From Lingula anatina (taxonomy: Eukaryota; Brachiopoda; Lingulata; Lingulida; Lingulidae), in the NCBI RefSeq assembly GCF_001039355.2, contig NW_019775682.1, positions 62,374 through 94,414 on the forward strand: DNA of 32,041 bases. The letters run 5' to 3'. This document shows positions 25,729 through 31,983 of this stretch, one piece after another; position 1 is the stretch's first letter, and each line of letters begins with the position of its first letter. Below the pieces are notes generated by a model. It had not been told where the DNA came from. It was given only the letters and a program-made list of their open reading frames with translations, and did not search any database. The translations under genes and the position numbers were made by a program.

Positions 25729-28148
25729 CAAATGGTACAAGATACATATAACGGTCACCAACAGCAACCGTTGCACTATATGCAGTTTTGATACAAAATT
25801 GCCCCCCCCCCTAAAAAAAACACACCCATTCAAATTTACCAGACATGAACATATTTTACCTACCGTCATTTGAGTATTGTACTGGGACACCATATCTTGC
25901 AGTATTTTAATGCGTCTTAACTCAGTACTTGCATTCCAGGCACTCTTCATGGCAGGTATTGTGTCTGGATCATTTACAGCTTTCACATAGAACTGAAGCA
26001 TTGTAGCAAGCTGATCTCCTAGAAAGTGTAATAATGTGGGTGACTCAAATGAAAAGTTTAAGGCTTCTTTTGCTGGTGCAATTACAATTACTTAAATCCA
26101 GGGATTAATAATATATAGGCACTTTTTTGCCTGTTTTACCTGAATTTTCCACACCAAACTGATCAAGTATTTATAAAACAGGCATTTTCCTTATACCTGT
26201 AGTACTTCAGCTCTCAACACTCAGCTGTTATTTTATTAATACCTAATATCACAACCATTTTCCTTAAACTGTTTCATCCTCAGTGTCATGTTCAAAGTAC
26301 AGATTTGTCAAAATGTTTGTCCACATAGTTACACCACTGTCATACAGCTGTGAGGTAAAAAATAGAAATTAAATGTTTGGTATTCCTCCATATGCAAGAT
26401 AGTTAATAAAAGATGTTCTTAACCATTGATTATTTAACTAAAATGGCTTGATGAGGGATGTGATTAATCTATTCATAAACTAAAATTGTCTGTGACTTTG
26501 GGTTTCAATCTCTTCTAGGTTGATATTAAACCAGCCTAGGCGAGAGTGAAATTTCTAAGCAGATTTTAAATCCACCTGGATTTCAGTCTTGCCTATGACA
26601 TATATTTTATATACATGGTAATTCCAGCATCTTTTAGTACATAAACAAATCTGTATATTTATACAAAGAACACTATTCTCTACCTGTAGTTCACAATTTG
26701 AAAGAAAAAATAAAATGACTGTCAACCTGTGCACCGGGGCTGTTTTGGCAAGTGTGTCTTAGTCAATAGTCACTAAAACACGGAATATATTGAATTATTT
26801 ATATATATGATATTATAAATATTTATATGATATATATAATTAATTCAATTTTTTCTGTGTTGTTGTCACTATTGACTGAGTCACCATCCCCCCAGCATCA
26901 TAGTATTAAAGCCTCTTGCTACACTTTTGCTGAATTGCTCACACCATCACAACACTTGTGAGAACTCTAGCATCTGAATGCCAAGAGGGATTTTAAAAGG
27001 GAACCAATTAAGACACCACTGTTGAACTACAACCACCACAAAAGTGATACTCAGGATACTACCAAATGACCATCCCCCACTTATTAGTACATTTTTATTC
27101 TTTTATTACCAGCAAACAAAGGTTATATTAGCTGACCAAACACTTTCTGCAACCAGTTGGGTGACCAGTCCATCACCACCCTCCCTTTTACTGAGCAGTT
27201 TTTCCCTCTTTTGAAGCCCACACCATGAGGTAAGACCCCTCAACAACCCTTGATCTTTTTTCTTTGACATAATCTTTTTACTGAAACCAACTTGACAAAG
27301 ATACAGATATTTTAATTTTGATAAATGTAAATTTTTCACATTTTTCTTCCATTTCAATAACAGAAGAAACAAAAACACCATTTAACCAGCAGGTTTATTG
27401 TACCTGTTATCTTGGAATTTTCAGCCACCCCTCTCTTGCATTCTAGATTGGACAGAATAAGTCCAATCAATATTTCAATCTTTTCATTGAATTTGGGATT
27501 GATACGATCAGCATTTGCTGCAATATCTTCCAAAACATCTGTATCTCCTGGAAAAGGGAGATCAAATGCCTCCACCTGTTCAAAAGCTGACAGTATGACT
27601 CTCCCTATCTTCTCTTGGCTGGTTTCAGCTGTTTCCTGTGTGCCCTTTTTGAAAACCTGTTGTCATAAATATGACAAATACATTGCTAAATAATAGTGTA
27701 ACAGATATGAAAATTGAATAATTTATAAAAATATCCACTAACCAGGTATTGAGTTATTTATAAAAATATATCACTTACCAGGAATATACCCATAGGTTTA
27801 AGTTTAAAATGAACAATCATAGCAATTTTGACAAATATTTTTTGCTTTTGACCTGTGACAAATTCTTAGATATTTAGTTCCTATTAACTTTAAACCCAAT
27901 GTACACATTCAGGATTAGAATGTAGGGTTGGATAAGACTACTCATTATCAAAAGTCTGTATACTCACCACTTCCTTTACATATGCAGTGGGTGTCATTTG
28001 TTCTTTGGTGACAGGATGTACAAACTTCAAATGGACATCCCGCAAAAGCCACAGAAAATTTGGAAACATCTTACGAAGTGTTCCCATGTCTTCTGTCACT
28101 TCCTCGTTTTCCTTAACTCGAACTTTCCCAGTAATGTCAGTGAGGACT
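9206..28148 (-). CDS. Guanylate-binding protein (GBP)-like large GTPase, 3' part, 9 exons; G-domain start outside the window
   Basis: The CDS is complement of join(9206-9700, 12561-12656, 12976-13158, 13776-14074, 17311-17450, 19337-19413, 25864-26018, 27404-27656, 27968-28148), giving 625 residues to a stop. All junctions are GT-AG and all phases agree. The first residues end in FPNFLWLLRDVHL, which matches the GBP landmark FPDFVWTLRDFSL at the end of the GTPase domain. Next come the helical middle domain (LATMLQFYVKAVND, KILQDMVSQYNTQM), then the effector helices and a coiled coil of over 250 residues. Known GBPs are dynamin-superfamily GTPases of cell-autonomous immunity that assemble on pathogen membranes. 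Human GBP1 has about 380 residues after the same landmark, so this protein's tail is much longer. The C terminus is RLFNLPPE, with no CaaX box. The P-loop exons must lie beyond 28148, probably outside the window. The gene converges on DDIAS. Confidence 0.82.
9840..10200. repeat. Tandem array, about 41-43-bp unit, GACTGCAAAGGRGGCTGCAATAACTT type
   Basis: From 9961 on, about six imperfect copies begin GACTGCAAAGG and continue into GGCTGCAATAACTT, with a TTTTGCAGG linker. The preceding stretch 9840-9960 is a less regular CTGCC/GACTG-rich lead starting CTAGCTGGCCCAGCTAG. Short open frames on either strand are low-complexity artefacts. It lies in the last GBP intron. Confidence 0.8.
10201..11744. 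other. GBP intron sequence between the two tandem arrays, no gene seen
   Basis: About 1.5 kb of AT-rich sequence with no long open frame, no recognisable transposase or RT motif and no splice-compatible GBP homology. It may be the body of one transposon whose ends are the two arrays (see findings), but no internal coding evidence supports that. Confidence 0.4.
11745..12215. repeat. Tandem array, about 24-bp unit (GACTGCTAGGGGGGCTGCCAAGC), with a higher-order repeat
   Basis: About ten imperfect units of the AGACTGCTAGGGGGGCTGCC type occur. A longer block (GCAGTCCCTCTGGCAGCG, then CGTTCCAAAAATGCAAATTAA) is present twice, near 11910-11950 and 12020-12060, giving a period of about 110 bp. The array ends in TTTTCTAGCTGGG at 12202-12214. 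This is inverted relative to CCCAGCTAGAA at 9848-9858, the start of the first array. Confidence 0.8.
12561..12656 (-). CDS. GBP exon (coiled coil, 96 bp)
   Basis: The acceptor is AATTGTAG|CTA and the donor is TCAGAG|GTTTGT. Its 32 residues are LQKSQEESWLRHKKKMEDL then PKAYQQQIAELSE. This small phase 0/0 exon could be skipped without changing frame. It is followed in the transcript by a 2.9-kb intron that holds both GACTGC tandem arrays. Confidence 0.75.
12976..13158 (-). CDS. GBP exon (coiled coil)
   Basis: The acceptor is CTGTTGCAG|GCA and the donor is GAAAAG|GTTGGG. Its 61 residues start AIQGFRMEVVEAKRQQ and run through DESARQKEEHSKALQIMA to NQKNLEK. The charged, Ala/Gln-rich helix has heptad-like spacing of hydrophobics. 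It is phase 0 at both ends. Confidence 0.78.
13776..14074 (-). CDS. GBP exon (effector-domain helices)
   Basis: The acceptor is CATGATAG|TT and the donor is TGCAAG|GTCTGT. The exon encodes VRRDTSQEND, then LFRYLQENRERSRLNCEKVF, LLDELKKRLNPIPVDYTEEM and LKQAIGPAKLVVLDESF. The pattern QEN-x5-RC-x2-L and the following Pro/Tyr-containing loop parallel human GBP KQNQEASSDRCSALLQ and YSKPGGYRLF. This identifies the start of the helical effector domain. Confidence 0.82.
14518..14549. repeat. (AT)n microsatellite
   Basis: Sixteen uninterrupted AT dinucleotides, in a GBP intron. Confidence 0.95.
15220..16945 (+). pseudogene. Non-LTR retrotransposon (LINE) remnant with catalytic palm deleted
   Basis: From about 15286 a decayed RT frame reads ITTGEVKNAIKKLKK, KAAGEDSIEMLK, then EEQAGFRPVY and DHIFTL, the fingers region. 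At about 15675 it jumps, with a frame change, to LENYCLKWKLKVNENKSK, which normally lies just after the YxDD block. The intervening palm, including both catalytic Asp motifs, is absent. The thumb/connection (KQFSYLGIVFTNTG, ILLYGCEVC) and a C-terminal zinc-knuckle-like motif (CPHCDSIEDKGHFFLEC) follow up to 16834. Stops and frameshifts lie near 16096 and 16428. The 3' end carries AATAAATTATCATTATTATT. It is a dead copy in a GBP intron, opposite in orientation to the gene, and of the same broad type as the minus-strand LINE at 19.7-21.5 kb. Confidence 0.8.
16946..17310. other. Intron, no feature seen
   Basis: AT-rich sequence with a short poly-T run near 17047. No coding or structured repeat signal was recognised. 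Confidence 0.4.
17311..17450 (-). CDS. GBP exon (middle-domain helices)
   Basis: The acceptor is TTTTTAG|A and the donor is ATAG|GTAAGG. The exon completes the split lysine, then encodes PSLMSIHDAVMDNVRNGLNK, LEFFGFDEEEQ and LFLDFNERI, plus one base of a valine codon. It is consistent with the helix before the ...F..E.....DFC.QN segment of GBPs. Confidence 0.78.
18262..18605. mobile_element. Long-inverted-repeat (foldback/MITE) element
   Basis: The arms at about 18271-18408 and 18460-18601 are inverted copies. GAGTATCAAC, then GGCTCAAATATGGCAGACC, then GGAAGACC, TAATCCTGTAATGG and TCTCACACGCCT on the left reappear as complements, in reverse order, on the right. The central, best-conserved 100 bp differ at roughly one in eight positions. 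The spacer is about 50 bp (18409-18459). No coding capacity. The transcript of this intron could form a long hairpin. Confidence 0.8.
19337..19413 (-). CDS. GBP exon (short middle-domain exon)
   Basis: The acceptor is TTCATTTAG|GAAGCT and the donor is GAAAA|GTAAGA. The exon encodes EAITKVCLKGSEMIPIEERH, then CDDAE and two bases of a lysine codon. It lies between large introns of 6.4 kb and 1.9 kb. Its place is fixed by phase and by the GBP alignment, where QKVQLP...ELLDLHRDSEREA occupies the same interval. Confidence 0.75.
19510..19700. mobile_element. MITE of family B, copy 1 (palindromic)
   Basis: Imperfect long inverted arms: the left starts GGATCTCAATGGGAG and reaches TGTCTGACAT; the right ends GAGATGGATCAATCC and contains ATGTCAGACAT. 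The centre (AGTTAATTATCCCCTAGA) matches the complement of the centre of copy 2 at 21618-22025. It abuts the 3' tail of the minus-strand LINE. Confidence 0.65.
19701..21530 (-). pseudogene. Non-LTR retrotransposon (LINE) remnant, split by a MITE
   Basis: Reading leftward, the RT begins near 21520 (SWIDPYTEYFKCNMGTLQGC), shifts frame at a T-run (21467) and continues LSPFLFTLFINEF. The active-site box reads LLYAGDIV, where YADD is expected. Then come GGLQKQIHQLEKYC and KYLGTYFGAFLGWG. The frame runs into MITE copy A1 (20212-20426), which supplies an artificial tail ending LLSDNLT. Beyond the MITE the same element resumes: HRTSLARFRCANHQLNIE and a C-terminal zinc-binding-like motif (LICKK...VEDEYHFLMMC, about 19980-20060). 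It ends in CTGAATAAATTATTATTATT. The 5' end is missing. One ambiguous base at 20639. Confidence 0.8.
20212..20426. mobile_element. MITE of family A, copy 1 (215 bp), inserted in the LINE
   Basis: The ends GACCCCATTTCCAGAG and CTCTGGGAATACAGCC are imperfect terminal inverted repeats. The flanks are TAA (20209-20211) and TTA (20427-20429). It has the same length as copy A2 and differs from it at about nine positions. A 3-bp TWA target and this TIR style fit a PIF/Harbinger-type MITE; the assignment is inferred. Confidence 0.8.
21618..22025. mobile_element. MITE of family B, copy 2, interrupted by MITE A2
   Basis: The left arm begins GGATTGATCTTTCTCC and runs through ACTAAATTGCAATCA to GCGGCTTAGATGTCTG. 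The right arm, after the insertion, is GCTGCTTAAGCTGAAAGCAATTTACTGAG ending GATGGATCAATCC (written in parts), the inverted counterpart. MITE A2 interrupts the right arm at a TAA. Without it the element is about 190 bp, like copy 1. Confidence 0.65.
21754..21968. mobile_element. MITE of family A, copy 2 (215 bp), nested in MITE B2
   Basis: The sequence is about 96% identical to 20212-20426. The ends are GACCCCATTTCCAGAG and CTCTGGAAATACAGCC, and it is flanked by perfect TAA direct repeats at 21751-21753 and 21969-21971. No coding capacity. Confidence 0.85.
22026..22390. other. Intron, no feature seen
   Basis: AT-rich intronic sequence with no recognised coding or repeat signal. Confidence 0.4.
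22391..22551. repeat. 161-bp dispersed repeat, copy 1
   Basis: It starts CAGGCCTACCCAACTACC and ends CATCCTGTCAGTGTT. It matches 30795-30955 in the same orientation with four differences and no gaps. All four are C/T or G/A changes at CpG sites. A weaker match (TGAATAAACGTGTGACC versus TGATTAACGTGGTCACC) continues to the right. Family unknown. Confidence 0.9.
22872..23000. mobile_element. Very short TIR element remnant (hAT-like ends)
   Basis: The left end is CAGTGGTGGATTAAGGGG. The right end is CTGGATCCACCCCTA, whose complement is TAGGGGTGGATCCAG. Between them lies G/C-run sequence (GGGGGGTGGGGGGGTC and GGACCCCCCTTTAAA). The same subterminal theme occurs at 8428 and 31984. No coding capacity. 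Confidence 0.55.
23850..24077 (+). CDS. Unidentified open frame (possible exon or domesticated/retro fragment)
   Basis: I do not recognise this product. A frame open from about 23742 to a TAA at 24077 has, in its second half, unusually protein-like composition: LSKSKERVQLTGTGHI, MELLMVFEAIEYPAYVDLKL, YAEHIATYGQSEIKKK and CYSEEHDKCK. A possible acceptor follows a T-rich tract (CCACGCCAG near 23846) and a possible donor is CAG|GTGAAT at 24069. It lies antisense in a GBP intron and directly abuts the tail of the LINE at 24082. It could be chance, an old pseudogene or a real exon. Confidence is low. Confidence 0.25.
   Translation, partial: SKSKERVQLTGTGHITSTLMELLMVFEAIEYPAYVDLKLNCLTDYAEHIATYGQSEIKKKYCYSEEHDKCKVQVN
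24082..25668 (-). pseudogene. Non-LTR retrotransposon (CR1/L2/Rex-like LINE), 5'-truncated RT with one nonsense codon
   Basis: Reading leftward, the frame opens with VKRQFLRLNVRKASGPDGIS, the usual start of the RT domain. It continues LRPVALTPVPMKILEKLV, then LFMDYSSAFNTIVP (motif A Asp), TGAPQGCVLSPCLYSLF and FLMKFADDTTLVG (motif C, FADD intact). A TAA at 24836-24838 interrupts, after which the same frame resumes ESVESVLSWCESNDLILN, VAKTKEMIVDFR, LLGIHLNSKLNWKDN and VIESILAYGIIIWYSG, ending at 24200. The 3' tail is (TCTTA)n on the coding strand (24084-24107), a short tandem tail typical of CR1/L2-type elements. It is the youngest-looking LINE here. The endonuclease is absent. Confidence 0.85.
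25507..25670. repeat. 83-bp direct tandem duplication at the truncated 5' end of the LINE
   Basis: The stretch starting GAGAACACGAGGTGAAATTC at 25507 recurs at 25590, with about two differences over 75 bp (TTGGCG/TTGCCG and TTGCCA/TTGTCA). A G-rich linker separates the copies. The duplicated DNA encodes the KASGPDGIS start of the RT, so the outer copy is a useless second start. Confidence 0.85.
25682..25725. repeat. (CA)n microsatellite
   Basis: Twenty-two uninterrupted CA units, just beyond the 5' end of the LINE and about 140 bp from a GBP exon. Confidence 0.95.
25864..26018 (-). CDS. GBP exon (middle domain, YV-A-N...YEQQM region)
   Basis: The acceptor is CTTTCTAG|GA and the donor is ATGACG|GTAGGT. 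The exon encodes DQLATMLQFYVKAVNDPDTI then KILQDMVSQYNTQMT. It corresponds to human GBP1 LESLVLTYVNAISSGD and IAHYEQQM, the first helices after the GTPase domain. Its 3' end lies only about 140 bp from a (CA)n tract and the start of a LINE. Confidence 0.83.
26758..26880. mobile_element. Short palindromic MITE-like hairpin
   Basis: The left arm is CTTAGTCAATAGTCACTAAA, then ACACGGAATATATTGAATTA. The right arm is the inverted TAATTCAATTTTTTCTGTGT then TTGTCACTATTGACTGAG. The centre is AT-rich and itself palindromic (ATATATATGATATTATAAAT...ATATGATATATAT). It could equally be a cruciform-prone AT palindrome. Confidence 0.6.
26881..27403. other. Intron, no feature seen
   Basis: About 520 bases with no recognised repeat or coding signal. 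It adjoins the GBP exon at 27404. Confidence 0.4.
27404..27656 (-). CDS. GBP exon (GTPase/middle-domain junction)
   Basis: The acceptor is ACAACAG|GTTTTC and the donor is ATAACAG|GTACAA. The exon encodes VFKKGTQETAE, then AFEQVEAFDLPFPGD, INPKFNEKIEILIGLI and VAENSKIT. This aligns with the GBP segment from the Phe/Pro-rich FP-C-F-D stretch through DPEFVQQV to the GGIQVNGPRL region. It ends with one base of a glycine codon completed by the next exon. Confidence 0.82.
27968..28148 (-). CDS. GBP exon (end of GTPase domain)
   Basis: The acceptor is CTTTATAG|A and the donor is GAAGTG|GTGAGT. The exon starts at the third base of a split codon and encodes 60 further residues. Acidic VKENEEVTED leads into MFPNFLWLLRDVHL and MTPTAYVKEV. 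This corresponds to human GBP FPDFVWTLRDFSL...LTPDEYL, the strongest family marker in the window. Confidence 0.85.
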
Positions 28149-28820
28149 CTATAAAGACATAATATAATATAATTGTAATTTTTTTAACTTGAAAAACTGC
28201 AGATTTGATACAGTGTCACATTCAAAATTTCAATGCAAAACTGCATCTACCCGGTATATCAATTGTGCGATAAAACTAATTGTTCATTTTTTTCTGAATA
28301 AAGAAAAGTCACATATTTGTATATTTTAACATGACAATGTAATAAATGCGATTACAGACAAGTAGAGAAAATTGAATAAAAAAAACACACTAAAAAATTC
28401 TCTTTGTATTCAGATTCAGTGTAAAGTTGCAAAAGCACCCATAAGGTGAACACTTATAATGGGTGAGGTCAGAATTTGGTGTTTGTTAAACTGTTGGTAG
28501 CTTGGATGACAAATATGTAAAATTACATGTAACACTGTGTTAAGGATATTGTAACAAATTATTATCATCCCAATACCAAAAGTGAGGTTTTTCCTGCATC
28601 TAATTATCCAATAATGCATCTGACTATGTGCTGATTTAAAGCAACAATAAAACCTTAAAATATTTTTAAAATGGGCATTTTATTTTTCTTGTTGCAATGC
28701 ATAATATTAAACATAGGCAACTCTAACCTAAATCGTCAGTTTAACACTTCTATTTTGAGGTGAGATAGCAATGCGTATGGTGCGTAACTTCATCCCTGAA
28801 CAAAATTTTATTTAAGTCTT
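28149..28820. other. Upstream GBP intron, no feature seen
   Basis: AT-rich sequence between the most 5' GBP exon in the window and the Penelope-like remnant. I looked for the preceding GBP exon (the GTPase segment before FPNFLWLLRD) on the minus strand and found none. Confidence 0.4.
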
Positions 28821-29430
28821 ATGTAAGTCTTTGTGACTATCTCACAAATTTTGAAAACAGAGTGAGCAATTTCTGTGGACTCCCTAAAATACATAAAAGC
28901 GAATGCATCAACAAAGCATGCAAGACAACAAAATCCACCTACGTAGAAGTCAATGATACGAATGATTTTAAAATAGCTGGGCCAGCATGCGAAACTCACA
29001 GACTAAAGCAATTTTCTAGACATTGTATTAAAACCCTTAACCAAAAGAGTAAAAAGCAGTAAAAGCTACATAAGGGACACGGTGGACTTCCTTAACAACT
29101 TGCCAAAAATATCAATGAAAATTCGATACTAGTCTCCTTCGATATTACCAACATGTACTCGAATATCCCTCATGATTTGGGCTTTGAGGCAATCAGCTAT
29201 TGGATAGAAAGATACCCGTCACATATTCCGAAACGTATCCAAAATACCCTCATTACAGAAGGACATAAGTTCATCTTGACAAATAATATTTTCCACTTCA
29301 TTGGCAAACATTATCGCCAAAAATAGGAACTGCAATGAGTACAAAAGTAACAAAAAACCAGACGTTTAGGAAAAAATCCTGGACTAACTTTGAAAGCAGG
29401 AATGGGGTCGTTGACCATTGGTAAGTACGG
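28820..29430 (+). pseudogene. Penelope-like element reverse transcriptase remnant
   Basis: Frames change several times, but the landmarks are in order: YLTNFENRVSNFCGLPKIHK, then FKIAGPACETHRLKQFSRH (28826-29040), SYIRDTVDFLNNLPKIS (about 29066-29120), LVSFDITNMYSNIPHDLGFE through RYPSHIPKRIQNTL to FHFIGKHYRQ (about 29131-29320), and KIGTAMSTKV (about 29321-29350). GLPKIHK, AGP-C-T-RL, DTxDFL, SFDITNMYSNIPH and GTAM are Penelope-like RT signatures. The copy stops before the YxDD box. No GIY-YIG domain was seen. Confidence 0.8.
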
Positions 29431-30330
29431 GAAAATTGCCGTTTACTCCAGGAAAATCCATTTTTTTTTTTTTTGGCCAAAACGAAGAGATATTATGGCT
29501 TTAAACTCTCAATTTGGCCTCATGTAATATAGATAAAGATATAAACAAAAATATGTATTAATGAAATTTTATTTAGTTAGAATCATAGTAAGTTCAATAA
29601 CTTAGTTTCATTTCCCCAATTTTCCTGTGCAAGCTTTTCTCTACCTGGTAGGCCTATATAAGCAATGGTGTGTGAAAAAAAAAAAAAAAGAAACGAGGCT
29701 GGCATCTGGAAATTGCAAGTGGGCCTACTACTTTTTTGTGCACGCGGCTGTGATTTGAATGTGTCATTCCTAGATGAAGGTAAATTTCCCTTACACGCTT
29801 ACATAACAAAAAGCAGAATTTAAAATAAAAACGAGACTTCTACAGATGCAAATTTTTGCGTTGAAGGTGGGTTTGTGAAATTGTTCTCATACATTCTTGA
29901 TGTGAAACTAATTTTTGTATAACCGATCGTCTCTAGATCCATGGAGGTGTAGGCCTATCTCACATGATTTGAGATTTATTTCCCAAAATGGTTGCGTCCA
30001 GGCTGGAAATCACTCTCTACACCTTTCTGTAATCCCACCATGTTTTCTCTGTGAGATTAATAGAGACTTCTCGAGGGTTTATCTCTTTACAACTTCTTGA
30101 GTGGTCACTATGGAGGTAGTGCCCAAAATTGCGTGTTTTTCTTTTTTCAAATTTTTTGCAATTTTACATAATGCTTAACAGCATTATCACTACCGATCTT
30201 TATTTACGCACTGCATGTAACATGGATACTTAGAAATGTGACTAGCAAAGGCCTTCAGCCCCATGGAACTTCAAAGTCACACCTAGAAATGCAAAAATGT
30301 AAACCAGAGGTACATGTAACTTAACTGAAC
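29431..30330. other. No feature recognised
   Basis: Contains a poly-T run near 29461 and a poly-A run near 29673. Only short open frames without recognisable content. TAGGCCTA-type words recur, as they do elsewhere in the right end of the window. Confidence 0.4.
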
Positions 30331-30334
30331 TGAG

Positions 30335-30640
30335 TTTATTTCCTTTTTCAACACTTTTTAAGTAATACACAAAAACCCATTTACTTCCGTTTTATACGAT
30401 CAACAAAAATTGTTGAGATGGGGAAAAGCATTAACAAAATGTCCAATTTCCTCCATTCTGAGTTTCTGAAAATGTAAATGGTGAAGGACTGAATTTGACA
30501 AACTGTAATGATAGATCTATCAGTTTATTTCCATTTTTGGTCCTTCATTACACAATACACGATAAAAGGTTTAGCATCATTCTTATACATCAACTAACAG
30601 CATTATTAAGATGCAGAAAATGTCAAAAGAACACTTTTAC
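30335..30640. repeat. Divergent direct repeat, about 110-bp unit, two copies
   Basis: The block starting GAGTTTATTTCCTTTTT (about 30335) recurs as CAGTTTATTTCCATTTTT (about 30520). Both continue through AATACACRAAAA and TTATACRATCAAC/TTATACATCAAC to a shared AAAATGTC. It is old and gapped. Confidence 0.5.
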
Positions 30641-30794
30641 GTATATAATTTGTTCGATAATGAGATACTTCGGACTTTTTGTTAGTAGTAACAGTTATTG
30701 TTTAAACCAAGCAATTTTCGATCCAGCGAAAAGAAAAAAGAGGAAACGCTTGTGGACACAACCATTCTCTCTGTTATCGTTTATAGGCCTACAT

Positions 30795-30955
30795 CAGGCC
30801 TACCCAACTACCAGACTCGGCACATAAGGATCCTGAATTAACTGGTATATCAGACCACACTACCCGTTTTCAAGGTGTGTGTCAGATCGCATTTCGGAGT
30901 ATCATACCCCAGAACAAATTTTGTAGGACGACCGCGGGCTCATCCTGTCGGTGTT
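30795..30955. repeat. 161-bp dispersed repeat, copy 2
   Basis: Direct repeat of 22391-22551 with 157 of 161 positions identical and no gaps. This copy retains three of the four CpGs at which the two differ. Confidence 0.9.
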
Positions 30956-31034
30956 CTGACTGATAGTTGATTAACGTGGTCACCATTTGCCATTACTTTC
31001 AGAAAAATAAATAAATATGTAATGTGTCCTTAAT

Positions 31035-31370
31035 CACATGATCCCACAGTTCGCGGTGCGTCCTATAGGGGCAGGCCCGGAGGCACCTCTGCTGAGCAAA
31101 GAGCGCATCGTTTGCGGGGAGCTGAGGAGCGCGAGCATCGTGCGCAGCGCAAGTGGCGCGCGCCAACTGCTCACCGTGTGCGGGGTGCGGCCTCTCTCCG
31201 CCGTGCAGGGAGGCCACTACGAACGCAGATCGGTATGCACGGCGCACAGGTAGCCCTCACCACGGCAGCCGAACGGTGTATTACGGTCTCTCTCCGCCGT
31301 GCATTGCGACCAAGATGACCGCTGACTGTTGTCAACAATCAAACATACTAGTTCGGGGGGAGGGGCAGGG
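31035..31370. promoter_or_regulatory. CpG-dense patch, possible island
   Basis: In a window that is otherwise CpG-poor, this stretch is packed with CG (for example AGTGGCGCGCGCCAAC, GGGGTGCGGCC and CTCTCCGCCGTGCA). CTCTCTCCGCCGTGCA occurs twice (about 31192 and 31287). The open frames in several frames are a consequence of GC content, not evidence of coding. It could be an unmethylated promoter or simply a GC-rich repeat. Its position upstream of the GBP exons, read on the minus strand, makes a promoter conceivable. Confidence 0.4.
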
Positions 31371-31574
31371 CTCCATATCAACGGTTGCTTTGTTGCGTTT
31401 TGCAACAATTTTTTTCACTCAGGCAACACAATCTTGACCAGCAGCTGTCCGACAACGCAACTGATTTCCTGGCACATAGTTGCGCCATGAACACATTTGA
31501 AAAGTGTGTAGGCCTACGTTTTGTCATTTAAACCACCTTCAAACAAACGCGTGAGTGATAGGTAATCTTGAGGA

Positions 31575-31885
31575 AACCGAAAAGGCAATTTTCATATTCG
31601 CTAGCGATTCAGAAAGGAGCGAGACAGAAAGGCAATTTCCATATTCGTTCAAGGGTCACTGGAAGACCGTCAATGGGAGATCGTGAGCGATCTGAGTGGG
31701 ATGATAAGGTAATTTCCATATTAGTTCAAGGGACTTCTTTACTGTAGTCGTCAGCAGAAGATCGTCAGCAGGAGATCTTCAGCGATCCGAGCAAGCCTAG
31801 AAGGCAATTTTTACATTTGTTCAAGGGACTTTCTTAGCGGAAGAAAGTCAGCGGGAGATCAACAGCGTTCCGAACAAAAGTAATG
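31575..31885. repeat. Tandem array, about 75-95-bp unit, about four copies
   Basis: Units start AAGGCAATTTYCATATTCG and run into TTCAAGGGAC, then GTCAGCRGGAGATC and AGCGATCCGAGC. Starts are near 31582, 31628, 31706 and 31800; the first copy is shorter. No coding frame. Confidence 0.7.
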
Positions 31886-31983
31886 ACAATCTTTATTGCA
31901 GCTCTTAATTGCTTCTTCTGTTGCTGAAGTCCCTATTGTTAACGATGCGACGCTATTGTGCCCCTCAGCAAAACTACCGATCC

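Noticed and set aside
25666-26001. Poly-Val/Cys tail read through the CA repeat downstream of a GBP exon
   Set aside because: The exon ends at a GTAGGT donor at 25863. The remaining frame is intron and microsatellite.
31038-31437. Overlapping open frames on both strands in the CpG-rich patch
   Set aside because: High GC lowers stop-codon frequency. Several frames are open at once and none shows recognisable domains or splice-consistent homology.
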